From: Streptomyces sp. NBC_01476
Lineage (GTDB): Bacteria; Actinomycetota; Actinomycetes; Streptomycetales; Streptomycetaceae
Assembly (NCBI RefSeq): GCF_036227265.1
Contig: NZ_CP109446.1
Span: forward strand, 1,873,501 to 1,937,500
Direction of reading: 5' to 3'
Length of the DNA stretch: 64,000 bases
In this document: in pieces, positions 11,017 through 20,575 of the stretch
Layout of the letters: each line of letters begins with the position of its first letter
Numbering within the stretch: position 1 is the first letter of the stretch
The notes under the pieces: generated by a model
The model's database searches: none
Told to the model about the DNA's origin: nothing
What the model saw: the letters and a program-made list of their open reading frames with translations, nothing else
Translations under genes and position numbers: made by a program

Positions 11017-11113
11017 GCCTGCCGAGACGGCGCGGAGGGCCCCCGCGGGGGTCGGGGCACGGCGGGGGGAAGGCAGGAGGAAGAGGTGGGGTGCTTCGGG
11101 GCCGGGGTAGAAG

Positions 11114-11923
11114 CTAGTCGCGGCTGTTGCGGAGGGCGGGGTGGGCGCCGGCTGCTACGAGGTCGGCGACGGCCGTGCGGGGGTCCTTGCCGGTGACGAG
11201 GGACTCCCCCACCAGGACCGCGTCCGCGCCGTCATGCGCGTAGGCGATGAGATCGTGGGGCCCGCGGACCCCGGACTCCGCGACCTTGACGATACGGTCC
11301 GGAATCTCCGGCGCGACCCGCGCGAACGTACCGCGGTCGACCTCCAGCGTCTTGAGGTTGCGCGCGTTGACGCCGATGACCCGCGCCCCCGCGTCCACCG
11401 CCCGCTCGACCTCTTCCTCGTCGTGCACCTCGACCAGCGGGGTGAGCCCGATCGACTCCGCCCGCTCGATCAGCGAGACCAGCGCCGGCTGGTCCAGGGC
11501 CGCGACGATCAGCAGCGCGAGATCCGCACCGTACGCCCGGGCCTCCCAGAGCTGGTACGCGGTGACGATGAAGTCCTTGCGGAGCACCGGGATGTCGACC
11601 TTGGCCCGTACCGCCTCAAGGTCGGCGAGCGACCCGCCGAACCGGCGCTGCTCGGTGAGCACGCTGATCGCGGCCGCCCCGCCCGCCTCGTAGTCGGCGG
11701 CGAGCCCCGCGGGGTCGGCGATCGCCGCGAGCGCCCCCTTGGACGGACTGGACCGCTTGACCTCGCAGATCACCGTGACGCCTTCGCCGCGCAGCGCGGC
11801 CACCCCGTCCTTGGCGTCCCGGGCGCGGGCCGCCCGTTCCTTGAGGTCGTCCAGGCTGACCCGGGTCTGCCGCTCGGCGAGGTCGGCTCGGACTCCGTCG
11901 ATGATCTCGTCGAGCACACTCAC
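11114..11923 (-). CDS. trpC: Indole-3-glycerol-phosphate synthase
   Basis: TrpC closes the indole ring, giving indole-3-glycerol phosphate from CdRP. It is a 269-residue TIM barrel. The catalytic region [13 protein letters not shown] is intact, as are [20 protein letters not shown] and the phosphate-binding [10 protein letters not shown]. The GTG start at 11923 follows AAGGGGAG with seven-base spacing, which decides it over longer open-frame options. The downstream gap to trpM is unusually long because of the 74-bp array. Confidence 0.96.
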   Translation of the reverse strand: MSVLDEIIDGVRADLAERQTRVSLDDLKERAARARDAKDGVAALRGEGVTVICEVKRSSPSKGALAAIADPAGLAADYEAGGAAAISVLTEQRRFGGSLADLEAVRAKVDIPVLRKDFIVTAYQLWEARAYGADLALLIVAALDQPALVSLIERAESIGLTPLVEVHDEEEVERAVDAGARVIGVNARNLKTLEVDRGTFARVAPEIPDRIVKVAESGVRGPHDLIAYAHDGADAVLVGESLVTGKDPRTAVADLVAAGAHPALRNSRD

Positions 11924-12094
11924 GCGAGAACTCCCCTTCCGGCCGGGCCGAGCAGCGAAATGATCAAGCCAGCGGCGGAACCCGCCGGCACTCCCGATGG
12001 TATCGGCCGGTGGCCGAAGTGCCCGCATCCGGTCGATCGCGGTCCCACCACCTGGACATACGTCCCTGCGTAGCCGTCCGGGGACGGCCCGGAT

Positions 12095-12553
12095 TCACGG
12101 TGCGAGCGCCGCCCCGAAGGGCAGATTCCGGACAACGGTGAAGACGACAAGCAGCGCGACCAGCGCGTGGCGGTGCACCGGCCGCAGCGCCGGCGCGAAG
12201 GGCCGGCCGCGCACCGCCCGGCAGAACCAGACCGCCCAGCCGGCCGCGAAGAGCAGGTATCCGGCCACCGCGAGCGCGTTACAGCCCAGTGCGGTGATGA
12301 CGTCGCCGTGGGCGAAGGCGTACGCGCTGCGCAGACCGCCGCAGCCGGGGCAGTCCAGGCCGGTGAAGTACCGCAAGGGGCAGAGCGGGTAGTGCCCCGG
12401 GGCGTTCGGGTCGACCGCGGCGACGTAGCCGAAGGCGCCGACGACGCCGCCGAGCAGGGCGAGCGGCGCGGCGGTACGGCGCAGGGCGCCACGGTACGCA
12501 CAGGGCGCGGTCCGGTCCGCGGCGGCGGTCACGGCCTCGGGGGGCGGGGTCAC
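12095..12553 (-). CDS. DUF2752 membrane protein
   Basis: A 152-residue protein with three to four hydrophobic segments and the DUF2752 signature YFTGLDCPGCGGLRSAYAFAHG near the middle, including the conserved cysteines and HGD. The function of the family is unknown. It sits in the trp cluster with the same orientation as trpC, in the position I recall for S. coelicolor. The GTG start has no Shine-Dalgarno, but CAGAAT lies seven bases before it, suggesting a leaderless transcript. Confidence 0.85.
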   Translation of the reverse strand: MTPPPEAVTAAADRTAPCAYRGALRRTAAPLALLGGVVGAFGYVAAVDPNAPGHYPLCPLRYFTGLDCPGCGGLRSAYAFAHGDVITALGCNALAVAGYLLFAAGWAVWFCRAVRGRPFAPALRPVHRHALVALLVVFTVVRNLPFGAALAP

Positions 12554-12560
12554 ACCGCTG

Positions 12561-12566
12561 ATTCTG
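12561..12566 (-). promoter_or_regulatory. Candidate -10 hexamer of a leaderless DUF2752 mRNA
   Basis: CAGAAT on the minus strand ends seven bases before the GTG at 12553, placing the expected transcription start at or next to the start codon. No clear -35 was seen. Confidence 0.35.
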
Positions 12567-12644
12567 CCCGCGGACGCGCGAAGGCGCAGCGCGCGGACGG
12601 CGGGGTCCTGCGGCTGCGCCCTGGGTTGCGTCAGCGGGTGGCGG

Positions 12645-12914
12645 TCAGGCGTTCGCGGGGGTGCGGGGCTCGTGCTGCTGGGCCGCGGCGTCCTCGCGGG
12701 CGGCCTTGATGTACGGCTCTTCCTTGGAGCCGAAGCCCATCAGCTTCATCACGCCGCCCACGAGGGGGCCGAGCAGGATGACGCCCATGCTCACCCAGAA
12801 GGGGACCGGCTCCGCGGCGACCATGAAACCGCCCGCGGCGCAGAAACCGACGAAGGAGATGATCACGCCGGTCCAGGCGGCAGGCGTGTGTCCGTGGTCG
12901 TGCGTGGCCGCCAT
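12645..12914 (-). CDS. HGxxPAAW-type small membrane protein
   Basis: An 89-residue protein beginning MAATHDHGHTPAAW, the motif that names this actinobacterial family, followed by two membrane helices (~16-36 and ~41-62) and a charged C terminus. AGGGAG lies six bases before the ATG. Its conserved place beside trp genes suggests a role near the membrane, but no function is known to me. Confidence 0.88.
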   Translation of the reverse strand: MAATHDHGHTPAAWTGVIISFVGFCAAGGFMVAAEPVPFWVSMGVILLGPLVGGVMKLMGFGSKEEPYIKAAREDAAAQQHEPRTPANA

Positions 12915-13053
12915 GAGTGCTCCCTGATGCTCTCGGTCTGTCGTAGGAGACGGCTTCCGCCGCCTGCTTCGTCCTCCATTGTTGCGCGTGCGCCGGGTGC
13001 CCCGCGCACTGGGGGTGGTCCGGCGGGGCGGGCCGGATGGCGTGGCGGGAGGG

Positions 13054-13851
13054 TCAGCGGGCGGCCGGCTCGGTGGGGTCCTCGCCGCGGTCGATGGCCT
13101 TCCACAGGTCCTCCGCGCGGTCCGGGTCCACCGGCACGGGGGCGGCGCGGCGCGGTCCTGCGGGGCCGGCGCCGCGGTCGTAGCGGCTGGACATGGCGGG
13201 CCAGGCGGGGCCGTAGCGCAGCGCGAGCGCTCCGGCGATCAGCAGCAGGAGGCCGCCGGCCACCGCGACCAGCGGCCAGGACGTGGTGGTGACGTGGGCG
13301 GCGGTGGCGTGGGTGAGGCCGGTGGCGCGGGCCGCGGCGGAGTTCACGGCGCCGTGGTCGCCGCGGCGGGCGACGGCGATCGCGATGACACCGGCGCCGC
13401 TGAGGGCGAGCAGCCCGGAGACCGCGTACCGGCCGATGCTGCGGACCGCGAAGACCGCGACCAGTGCGGCGAGTCCGACCAGGGCGAGGGCGCCGGGCAG
13501 GGCGGTGGTCTGGCTCCCGGTGGCGTGCACCGGCACCCCGCGACCGCCGAAGGCGGCGGTGCCGTGCGTCCATGCCTTGCTCATGCCGAAGAGCACGAGT
13601 GCCGAGCCGAGGGCGCCCACCGGCAGCGCGAGTGCCAGTGCCCGCATCGCCGTGCGCCGTGCGGCGGACCGCCCGTCCGTGGTGACGGCCGGCGCCGGCG
13701 TCCCGGCATCCGTGACCGCCGCTTCCCCGCCGGCCGGCTCCGCCGCGGTTGCGCCGGCGCCCTCGGGGGCCGTGCCCGGCTCGGCGAGGCGCTGCGCGGC
13801 GGGCTGCTCGGTCAGCGTGCGGGTGTCGGGGATATCGGGGATACCGGTCAC
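13054..13851 (-). CDS. Trp-biosynthesis-associated membrane protein
   Basis: A 265-residue membrane protein resembling the Trp_oprn_chp family (TIGR02234). It has an Ala/Pro/Glu-rich N-terminal region (~60 residues), four hydrophobic segments (roughly 68-88, 117-137, 142-162, 190-211), and a basic tail with SSRYDRGAG. The family recurs beside trpE/trpC in actinobacteria, but its biochemical role is unknown. The GTG start follows GATGGAGC closely. In this genome a protease gene now separates it from trpE. Confidence 0.82.
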   Translation of the reverse strand: MTGIPDIPDTRTLTEQPAAQRLAEPGTAPEGAGATAAEPAGGEAAVTDAGTPAPAVTTDGRSAARRTAMRALALALPVGALGSALVLFGMSKAWTHGTAAFGGRGVPVHATGSQTTALPGALALVGLAALVAVFAVRSIGRYAVSGLLALSGAGVIAIAVARRGDHGAVNSAAARATGLTHATAAHVTTTSWPLVAVAGGLLLLIAGALALRYGPAWPAMSSRYDRGAGPAGPRRAAPVPVDPDRAEDLWKAIDRGEDPTEPAAR

Positions 13852-14020
13852 CGCTCCATCATCGCCCCTGCGGGGACGGGGCCTTCCGGCGGGGCCGAAG
13901 GTAAAGCGGAGGTATAGATTCCGGTACCCCTCCTTGTTGTCGTGTGCTCGTCAGCATACGTTCGCTGGCGTCCCGTTCGTCACTCCACGTAGCAGGAGGA
14001 TCACAGGTCCCACACGTCAC

Positions 14021-14070
14021 CTTCACACTCTCCTCCTATCCCCCTTTTCTCTCCCCACTTCCCCCCACCT
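14021..14070 (+). promoter_or_regulatory. G-free pyrimidine-rich leader before the protease
   Basis: Fifty bases contain no G and only five A, ending just before AGGAGG. Such an unstructured C/T leader is striking at this GC content. A second AGGAGG-like site lies at ~13993-13999. Confidence 0.55.
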
Positions 14071-14086
14071 ACAGGAGGCAGTTGTT

Positions 14087-15310
14087 TTGCGTTTCACCCT
14101 CTCCCCGGCAGCCCGCCGCAGCGGGCTCGCCCTCACCGCGGCGGCAGGACTCGCCCTCACCGGCCTGAGTCTGGCCCCCACCGCGGGCGCCCAGTCCACC
14201 CCCCACCGGCTCAGCACCGAGCGCTCCTGCGCGGTCAGCAGCACGCCCGGCTCGATGGCGTGTCTGGCCCTGAAGGTCACCGCGGGCGCCAACACCCTGG
14301 CGAAATCGACCGGTTCACGTGCCGCGGCCGCCCCCTCCGGCTACGGCCCGGCCGACCTGGCCAGTGCCTACAGCCTCCCCGCCGACGGCGGCGCGGGCGC
14401 GACCGTGGCCATCGTCGACGCCTACGACGACCCCAGCGCCGAGGCGGACCTGGCCACGTACCGCGCCAACTACGGCCTGCCCGAGTGCAGTACCGCCAAC
14501 GGCTGCTTCCAGAAGGTCGGCCAGGACGGCAGCGCCTCCTCGCTGCCGGCACCCGACCAGGGCTGGGCGGAGGAGATATCCCTCGACCTGGACATGGTCA
14601 GCGCGGTCTGCCCGCAGTGCCACATCCTGCTGGTCGAGGCGTCCTCCTCGTCCATCGCCGACCTGGGCACCTCGGTGAACACCGCCGTCTCGCTGGGCGC
14701 GAAGTACGTGTCCAACAGCTACGGCGGCGGCGAGTCCTCCTCCGACCCCTCCTTCGACAGCCAGTACTTCGACCACCCGGGGGTGGCGATCACCGTCAGC
14801 GCGGGTGACGCCGGTTACGGCGTGGAGTACCCGGCGGCCTCGCAGTACGTCACCTCGATCGGCGGCACCTCGCTGACCCGGGCGGGCAGCGGCTGGAGCG
14901 AGTCGGCGTGGACCGGCAGCGGCTCCGGCTGCTCGGCGTACGACCCGAAGCCGGCCTGGCAGCAGGACTCCGAGTGCTCGGGACGGACCGTCTCCGACGT
15001 GTCCGCGGTCGCCGACCCGGCGACCGGCGTCGCGGTGTACGACACCTACGGCGGCGACCCGGGCTGGGAGGTCTTCGGCGGCACCAGCGTGGCCTCGCCG
15101 ATCGTCGCCGCGGTCTACGCGCTGGCCGGCACGCCGTCCGGCGGCTCCTACCCGGCGTCCTTCCCGTACGCCCACCCGACCGCGCTCACCGATGTGACCA
15201 GCGGTTCGAACGGGTCCTGCGCGGGGTCGTACCTGTGCACCGGGGCGGCGGGGTACGACGGCCCGACCGGCCTCGGCAGCCCCGTCGGTGTGACGGCCTT
15301 CCAGGGCTGA
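14087..15310 (+). CDS. Secreted sedolisin-type (S53) serine protease
   Basis: A 407-residue exported endopeptidase. AGGAGG lies eight bases before a TTG that starts LRFTLSPAARR. A hydrophobic signal peptide follows and ends near PTAGAQ (~36). The mature part has AIVDAYDDPSAEADLATYR, WAEEISLDLDM with the Glu-x3-Asp pair of sedolisins, the oxyanion Asp in SAGDAGYG, and the nucleophile region FGGTSVASP. It lacks the long pro-domain of kumamolisin, so it is a compact member, and subtilisin-type S8 annotation is also common. It is convergent with trpE, sharing a hairpin, and divergent from the Trp-associated membrane protein. It looks inserted into the trp cluster. Confidence 0.88.
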   Translation: MRFTLSPAARRSGLALTAAAGLALTGLSLAPTAGAQSTPHRLSTERSCAVSSTPGSMACLALKVTAGANTLAKSTGSRAAAAPSGYGPADLASAYSLPADGGAGATVAIVDAYDDPSAEADLATYRANYGLPECSTANGCFQKVGQDGSASSLPAPDQGWAEEISLDLDMVSAVCPQCHILLVEASSSSIADLGTSVNTAVSLGAKYVSNSYGGGESSSDPSFDSQYFDHPGVAITVSAGDAGYGVEYPAASQYVTSIGGTSLTRAGSGWSESAWTGSGSGCSAYDPKPAWQQDSECSGRTVSDVSAVADPATGVAVYDTYGGDPGWEVFGGTSVASPIVAAVYALAGTPSGGSYPASFPYAHPTALTDVTSGSNGSCAGSYLCTGAAGYDGPTGLGSPVGVTAFQG

Positions 15311-15360
15311 CCCGGAACCGGGCCCGGCCCCACCCGGGCCCGGAGCGTCCGCCCGGAACA

Positions 15361-15392
15361 GGGCGGGGCGGCCGTCGGTGGCCGCCCCGCCC
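15361..15392. terminator. Bidirectional hairpin between protease and trpE
   Basis: GGGCGGGGCGGCC pairs perfectly with GGCCGCCCCGCCC (13 bp, six-base loop), midway between the two convergent stop codons. Confidence 0.8.
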
Positions 15393-15407
15393 GCCCGCGC
15401 GCTGCCG

Positions 15408-16952
15408 CTACTTCCCGCTCATCGCGTTGGCGGTCGCCACCGCCCTGAGCACCGCCGCCGCCTTGTTGCGGCACTCGGCGTCCTCCGCGTCCGGGTCGGA
15501 GTCGGCGACGATCCCCGCGCCCGCCTGGACGTACGCGGTCCCGTCCCGCAGCAGCGCGGTGCGGATCGCGATGGCGGTGTCGGAGTCGCCGGCGAAGTCC
15601 AGATAGCCGACGCAGCCGCCGTACAGGCCGCGCCGTACCGGCTCCAGCTCCTCGATGATCTGCATGGCCCGCGGCTTGGGCGCACCGGACAGGGTGCCGG
15701 CCGGGAAGCACGCGGTGAGCACGTCGAAGGCGGTGTGACCGGCGGCGACCGTGCCGGTGACGGTGGAGACGATGTGCATGACGTGCGAGTAGCGCTCCAC
15801 CGACATGAAGTCCACCACCTCGACGCTGCCCGGCTCGCAGACCCGGCCCAGGTCGTTGCGGCCGAGGTCGACCAGCATCAGGTGTTCGGCGCGCTCCTTG
15901 GGGTCGGCGAGCAGTTCCCCGGCGAGCGCGGCGTCGGCCTGCGGGGTGGCGCCGCGCGGCCGGGTGCCGGCGATCGGATGGAGCATGGCCCGGCCGTCCT
16001 CGACCTTGACCAGCGCCTCGGGGCTGGAACCCACCACATCGAAGGGGCTGCCGCCGTCCTGGCCGGGGAAGCGCAGCAGATACATGTACGGACTGGGGTT
16101 GGTGGCCCGCAGCACCCGGTAGACATCGAGCGCGCTCGCCTCGCAGGGGGTCTCGAACCGCTGCGAGGGCACCACCTGGAAGGCCTCACCGGCCCGGATG
16201 CGCTCCTTGATGTCCTCGACGGCGGCCTTGAAGTCGTCGCCGCCCCACCCCCAGGTGACCGGGAAGTCCACCGGCTCCGGGAGCGCGGCGGGGGCGATCG
16301 CGGCCGGCTTGGCGAGGTCGGCCTCCATCGCGTCGAGCCGGGCCACCGCGTCGGCGTACGCCTCGTCGACGCCGGTCGCCTCGTCGTTGTGGTTGATCGC
16401 GTTGGCGATCAGCAGCACGCTGCCGTCCCAGTGGTCGAGCACCGCGAGGTCCGAGGTGAGCAGCATGGTGAGTTCGGGCAGCCGCAGGGCGTCGTGGCCG
16501 TGCTCGCCGATCCGTTCCAGCCGGCGCACGATGTCGTAGCCGAGGTAGCCGACCATGCCGCCGGTGAAGGGCGGCATGCCGGCCGTCAGGTCGCGCGGGG
16601 TGTGCAGGGCCTCGACGGTGGCGCGCAGCGCGGCCAGCGGGTCGCCGTCGAGCGGGACGCCGGCCGGCGGGGTGCCGAGCCAGTGCGCCTGCCCGTCCCG
16701 CACGGTCAAGGTGGCGGCGGACCGCACGCCGACGAAGGAGTAACGGGACCAGGACCTGCCTCCCCCGCCGCCCACGGTGTGGGAGGAGCCGCCGTCCGCC
16801 GATTCCAGCAGGAAGGTGCCCTCCCGCTCGCCCGCGAGCTTGCGGTAGAGGCCGACGGGGGTGTCGCCGTCCGCGAGGAGGCGCCGGCTGACCGGGATGA
16901 CCCGGCGGTCGACCGCGAGTTTGCGGAAGGTTTCGAGGTCCATGACGTCCAT
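15408..16952 (-). CDS. trpE: Anthranilate synthase component I
   Basis: TrpE makes anthranilate from chorismate, using ammonia from a glutaminase partner that is not in this window. The 514-residue protein has the tryptophan feedback motif LLES at 48-51, then the chorismate-binding domain with [14 protein letters not shown], the segment [13 protein letters not shown] and [11 protein letters not shown], and ends with [13 protein letters not shown]. All family blocks are present. The ATG at 16952 is preferred because TAGTCT lies eight bases before it with no Shine-Dalgarno, consistent with a leaderless mRNA. A second ATG three codons in is an alternative. No Trp-rich leader peptide was found upstream. 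Confidence 0.95.
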   Translation of the reverse strand: MDVMDLETFRKLAVDRRVIPVSRRLLADGDTPVGLYRKLAGEREGTFLLESADGGSSHTVGGGGGRSWSRYSFVGVRSAATLTVRDGQAHWLGTPPAGVPLDGDPLAALRATVEALHTPRDLTAGMPPFTGGMVGYLGYDIVRRLERIGEHGHDALRLPELTMLLTSDLAVLDHWDGSVLLIANAINHNDEATGVDEAYADAVARLDAMEADLAKPAAIAPAALPEPVDFPVTWGWGGDDFKAAVEDIKERIRAGEAFQVVPSQRFETPCEASALDVYRVLRATNPSPYMYLLRFPGQDGGSPFDVVGSSPEALVKVEDGRAMLHPIAGTRPRGATPQADAALAGELLADPKERAEHLMLVDLGRNDLGRVCEPGSVEVVDFMSVERYSHVMHIVSTVTGTVAAGHTAFDVLTACFPAGTLSGAPKPRAMQIIEELEPVRRGLYGGCVGYLDFAGDSDTAIAIRTALLRDGTAYVQAGAGIVADSDPDAEDAECRNKAAAVLRAVATANAMSGK

Positions 16953-16960
16953 GGTGGCTG

Positions 16961-16966
16961 AGACTA
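16961..16966 (-). promoter_or_regulatory. Candidate -10 hexamer of trpE
   Basis: TAGTCT on the minus strand ends eight bases before the trpE ATG. It matches the streptomycete TAGnnT -10 form and predicts a leaderless transcript. Confidence 0.5.
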
Positions 16967-17084
16967 TCCGGGCCGCGCGGCCGGCCGCGGCGCGCTGCCC
17001 GGCCAGGCGGCGGGTGGGCAGATGCGCTCGGCGGTGGGCGGGCAAATCGCACCCGGCGGCGGCGACAGCGCGGGCCCGCAGGGG

Positions 17085-17450
17085 TCAGGCGACCCCGGCC
17101 GGCTGGGAGAGCAGCACGTCCGCGTCGAAGCAGGTCCGGTCGCCGGTGTGGCAGGCCGCGCCGACCTGGTCGACCTTGACCAGTACGGTGTCGCCGTCGC
17201 AGTCCAGGGCGACCGCCTTGACGTGCTGGACGTGGCCCGAGGTGTCGCCCTTCACCCAGTACTCCTGGCGGCTGCGGCTCCAGTAGGTGCAGCGGCCGGT
17301 GGTGAGCGTACGGTGCAGTGCCTCGGCGTCCATCCAGCCGAGCATCAGCACCTCGCCGGTGTCGTACTGCTGGGCGATGGCGGGCACCAGGCCGTCGGGG
17401 TTCCGCCGGAGGCGGGCGGCGATGGCGGGATCGAGTGAGAGTGCGGGCAT
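17085..17450 (-). CDS. hisI: Phosphoribosyl-AMP cyclohydrolase
   Basis: HisI opens the adenine ring of phosphoribosyl-AMP, the third step of histidine synthesis. The 121-residue enzyme contains [20 protein letters not shown], plus the metal-binding aspartate and cysteine region LDCDGD...[12 protein letters not shown]. It stands apart from the hisD-hisF operon, separated by two plus-strand genes, and leads toward trpE with the same orientation. The ATG at 17450 matches the family length. Confidence 0.95.
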   Translation of the reverse strand: MPALSLDPAIAARLRRNPDGLVPAIAQQYDTGEVLMLGWMDAEALHRTLTTGRCTYWSRSRQEYWVKGDTSGHVQHVKAVALDCDGDTVLVKVDQVGAACHTGDRTCFDADVLLSQPAGVA

Positions 17451-17575
17451 GTCACCATTCTGCCGCCGATCTCCACCAACGAGAAAAGCCGCATTAACTG
17501 CCAAACGGGGCAAGAGAGTTGTCCGTCATCCGGCGTTCGCTCGCCGATGTCACCCGTATGGGGCATCCTGCCTCC

Positions 17576-18571
17576 ATGGGTTTTCCTCCGCCGCCGCCGA
17601 ATGGTCCGCCGCCGCCTCCTGACCAGGGTGGCGGCTACGGCCCGCCGCAGGGCTTCGGCCCCCCGCCCCCGCCGCAGGGTGACAGCGGTTACGGACAGCC
17701 CCAGCCGGGCGGTCAGGGCTACGGCCGGCCGCCGCAGCAGGGTGGTTACGGACAGCCGCAGGGCGACCAGGGCTACGGCTATCCGCAGCAGGGGAACCCG
17801 GACTACGGCTACCCGCAGGAGCAGGGCGGCGGCTTCGGCCCGCCCGGCCCCCCGGCGCCGCCCGGACCGTACGGCGGCCAGCCCGACTACGGCTACGGCT
17901 ACCCGCAGCAGGGCGGCCCCGGCGGCTACCCGCCGCCGCCGAAGCACACCAAGCGCAATGTGTGGATCGCGGTCGCGGTGATCGTGGTGGTCGGCGCGAT
18001 CATCGGCGGCGCGGTCGCGGCCACCGGCGGCAGCGACAAGAAGGACACCGCCGACGGCAAGCCCAGCGCGTCCGCCACGCTGCCCAGCGGCCTGCCCTCC
18101 GACCTCTCCGTGCCCTCGCTCCCGACGCCGTCCTTCGACATACCCTCGGACGACCCGTCGTTCGACCTGCCGACCGATCTGCCCACCGACGACGCGACGC
18201 CGTCCGACGGCACGAAGCTGGTCCCGTACGTGGAACTGGCGCCGGGCAAGTGCTTCGACGCGCCCACGCTGACGAAGACGGTGGACAAGGTCACCACCCG
18301 CTCCTGCTCCTCGGCGCACGACGCCCAGGTGGTCGCCAACGAGACGCTGACCGGCACCTTCGACAGCGACCTGGACATCCAGACCAAGGCGCTGGACCTG
18401 TGCACCGCCGACGCCCGCAAGCACCTGCCGGCCGACGGCAAGGAGTACTACCCGTACGCGCTCTTCCCCAAGCTGGTCACCTATCAGCTCCAGGGGAAGA
18501 AGACCGTCACCTGCTCGCTGACCCGCAACGACGGCAAGAACGGGGTCAAGCTCTACAGCAAGCTCGGCTGA
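17576..18571 (+). CDS. Single-pass membrane protein, Pro/Gly/Tyr-rich, septum-formation-like
   Basis: A 331-residue protein. The first ~120 residues are a low-complexity Pro/Gly/Gln/Tyr region with repeated GYGQPQ and YGYPQQ motifs. A membrane helix follows (~124-147, NVWIAVAVIVVVGAIIGGAV), then a Ser/Pro/Asp linker and an extracellular domain with PGKCFDAP, TRSCSSAHDAQVV, LDLCTADA and TVTCSL. The paired cysteines and C-x-D resemble the Septum_form family, but I hold that loosely. The start MGFPPPPPNG is typical of actinobacterial membrane proteins of this build. CATCCT lies six bases upstream and there is no Shine-Dalgarno, so it may be leaderless. Confidence 0.72.
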   Translation: MGFPPPPPNGPPPPPDQGGGYGPPQGFGPPPPPQGDSGYGQPQPGGQGYGRPPQQGGYGQPQGDQGYGYPQQGNPDYGYPQEQGGGFGPPGPPAPPGPYGGQPDYGYGYPQQGGPGGYPPPPKHTKRNVWIAVAVIVVVGAIIGGAVAATGGSDKKDTADGKPSASATLPSGLPSDLSVPSLPTPSFDIPSDDPSFDLPTDLPTDDATPSDGTKLVPYVELAPGKCFDAPTLTKTVDKVTTRSCSSAHDAQVVANETLTGTFDSDLDIQTKALDLCTADARKHLPADGKEYYPYALFPKLVTYQLQGKKTVTCSLTRNDGKNGVKLYSKLG

Positions 18572-18613
18572 ACCTTCTCCGGCGGGAAGCGGACGTCCGG
18601 GCCGCCGGGGAAC

Positions 18614-18619
18614 TAGCCT
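18614..18619 (+). promoter_or_regulatory. Candidate -10 hexamer of a leaderless gene
   Basis: TAGCCT ends six bases before the ATG at 18626. There is no ribosome-binding site. Confidence 0.45.
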
Positions 18620-18625
18620 GGCGGT

Positions 18626-19258
18626 ATGTCGAATCATGCGCAGCGTGAACGTCTGCTCCTCGCCGACCTGCTGGAGCGGTCGGGGCCCGACGCCCCGACG
18701 CTGTGCGAGGGGTGGCGGACCCGGGACCTGGCGGCGCACGTGGTGGTGCGCGAGCGGCGCGGCGACGCGGCGGCGGGACAGCTGATCCCGCAGCTGGCGC
18801 GCCGGCTGGAGCGGGTGCAGAAGGAGTTCACCGCCAAGCCGTACGAGGAACTGATCCAGCTGATCAGGACCGGGCCGCCGCGGCTGTCGCCCTTCGCCGT
18901 CAAGCAGCTGGACGAGATCTCCAACACCGTGGAGTTCTACGTCCACACCGAGGACGTACGGCGGGCCGCCCCGGACTGGACCCCGCGCTCGATCGACCCG
19001 GTCTTCGCCGACGTGCTGTGGAGCCGGCTGGAGCGCGGCGCCCGGCTGATGGGGCGCCGCTCCCCGGTGGGCCTGGTACTGCGCCGGCCGAACGGCCAGA
19101 CGGTGGTGGCCCACAAGGGCTCCCCGGTGGTGACGGTGACCGGCGAACCCTCCGAGCTGATCATCTTCCTGTCCGGCCGTCAGGCCGCCGCGACAGTGCA
19201 GACCGAGGGCGACGAGGACGCGGTGGCAAAACTGACCGCGGCCAAACTGGCCGGCTAG
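18626..19258 (+). CDS. TIGR03085-family DinB-like protein
   Basis: A 210-residue protein with the DinB/maleylpyruvate-isomerase-like pattern of the TIGR03085 family: LCEGWRTRDLAAHVVVRERR near the N terminus, DEISNTVEFYVHTEDVRRA in the middle, and a C-terminal domain with PSELIIFLSGRQ. The two histidine-containing motifs suggest the metal site of the DinB fold. Its reaction is unknown. A mycothiol-dependent activity has been proposed for relatives. It is convergent with hisF. Confidence 0.8.
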   Translation: MSNHAQRERLLLADLLERSGPDAPTLCEGWRTRDLAAHVVVRERRGDAAAGQLIPQLARRLERVQKEFTAKPYEELIQLIRTGPPRLSPFAVKQLDEISNTVEFYVHTEDVRRAAPDWTPRSIDPVFADVLWSRLERGARLMGRRSPVGLVLRRPNGQTVVAHKGSPVVTVTGEPSELIIFLSGRQAAATVQTEGDEDAVAKLTAAKLAG

Positions 19259-19397
19259 GCGCCCGGCTCTGCCGGACCGGGTGCCGCCGAAGTCCCGCTC
19301 GCGCACGACCTGGCGGTGCTGATCTGTGCCCGCCGCACCTGAGGGACCGGACGGAGCAGGCGGCGGCGCGGGACGCACCCGGGCCCCCGGCGGAGTT

Positions 19398-20153
19398 CTA
19401 GCGCACCGGGTGGCCGGCCTGCCGCAGGGCCGCCTTGACCTCGCTGATCCGCAGATCGCCGAAGTGGAAGACCGACGCGGCCAGGACCGCGTCGGCGCCC
19501 GCGGCCACCGCGGGCGGGAAGTCGGCGAGGCGGCCGGCGCCGCCGGAGGCGATCACCGGGACCGTCACATGCTTGCGCACCGCGGCGATCATCTCGGTGT
19601 CGTAGCCGTCCTTGGTGCCGTCGGCGTCCATCGAGTTGAGCAGGATCTCCCCCGCACCCAGCTCGGCCGCGCGGTGCGCCCACTCCACCGCGTCGATACC
19701 GGTGCCCTGCCGGCCGCCGTGGGTGGTCACCTCGAAGGTGCCGGCCGGGGTGCGGCGGGCGTCCACCGACAGCACCAGCACCTGGCGGCCGAACCGCTCG
19801 GCGATCTCCTGGATCAGCTCGGGCCTGGCGATGGCCGCGGTGTTGACCCCCACCTTGTCGGCGCCGGCCCGCAGCAGCTTGTCGACGTCCTCGGCGCTGC
19901 GCACCCCGCCGCCGACGGTCAGCGGGATGAAGACCTGCTCCGCGGTGCGCCGGACCACGTCGTACGTGGTCTCCCGGTCGCCGGAGGAGGCGGTGATGTC
20001 CAGGAAGGTCAGCTCGTCCGCGCCCTCGGCGTCGTAGAGCTTGGCCATCTCCACCGGGTCACCGGCGTCGCGCAGATTCTGGAAGTTGACGCCCTTCACC
20101 ACTCGCCCGGCGTCCACGTCCAGGCACGGGATGACACGTACCGCGAGGGTCAC
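19398..20153 (-). CDS. hisF: Imidazole glycerol phosphate synthase, cyclase subunit
   Basis: HisF uses ammonia from HisH to turn PRFAR into imidazole glycerol phosphate and AICAR. The 251-residue TIM barrel has the catalytic Asp in [16 protein letters not shown] and the second acid in [14 protein letters not shown], with phosphate-binding GGGVRS and ASGGAG. The GTG start follows AGGAGC with good spacing. It is the last gene of the his operon here and overlaps ridA by 4 bp. Confidence 0.97.
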   Translation of the reverse strand: MTLAVRVIPCLDVDAGRVVKGVNFQNLRDAGDPVEMAKLYDAEGADELTFLDITASSGDRETTYDVVRRTAEQVFIPLTVGGGVRSAEDVDKLLRAGADKVGVNTAAIARPELIQEIAERFGRQVLVLSVDARRTPAGTFEVTTHGGRQGTGIDAVEWAHRAAELGAGEILLNSMDADGTKDGYDTEMIAAVRKHVTVPVIASGGAGRLADFPPAVAAGADAVLAASVFHFGDLRISEVKAALRQAGHPVR

Positions 20154-20575
20154 TGTGCGGCTCCTGACTCGCCGGAGGGCGCCCGATACGCCTCGATCTC
20201 CACCTCGACCGCCACCCGGGAGTCGCTGAACCCGGCGACCACCACCATCGTGGCGGCCGGCCGTACCGCCCCGAACAGCTCCCGGTGGGCCCGGCCGACC
20301 TCGTCCACGTCCCTGGCGTGGCTGAGGTACATCCGGGTGCGGATCACGCTCTCCACACCCAGGCCGAACGGCTCCAGTGCCGCGATCGCGCTGCGGAAGG
20401 CGCTGAGCGTCTGCTGGTACGGCTCGTCCTCGCCGGGCACCGCGCCGTCCGCGGGGTCCGGCATCATCCCGGCGACGATCACCCGGTCCCCGGCCGCCAC
20501 CGCACGTGCCGAGCCGATCGCCTCTTCCCACGAACTGCCGGACTGCTCACGGCGCACACCAGGGTTGCCGGTCAT
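20150..20575 (-). CDS. RidA/YjgF-family protein
   Basis: A 141-residue RidA-like protein. Members hydrolyse reactive enamine/imine intermediates released by PLP enzymes, protecting other enzymes. It has [10 protein letters not shown] near the N terminus, [18 protein letters not shown] and the closing [10 protein letters not shown]. The key arginine of true RidA is plausibly in VIRTRMYLS. It sits between priA and hisF with 4-bp overlaps on both sides, so it is translated with the his enzymes. HisC is a PLP enzyme in the same operon. The exact subfamily is unsure. Confidence 0.88.
   Translation of the reverse strand: MTGNPGVRREQSGSSWEEAIGSARAVAAGDRVIVAGMMPDPADGAVPGEDEPYQQTLSAFRSAIAALEPFGLGVESVIRTRMYLSHARDVDEVGRAHRELFGAVRPAATMVVVAGFSDSRVAVEVEIEAYRAPSGESGAAQ

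Noticed and set aside
14087-15310. Biosynthetic or phage origin for the protease insertion
   Set aside because: No integrase, transposase or flanking direct repeats were seen. Base composition is like that of the neighbours.
16953-17084. A Trp-rich attenuator leader peptide before trpE
   Set aside because: The minus strand between hisI and trpE shows no run of TGG codons and no Shine-Dalgarno-preceded small frame.
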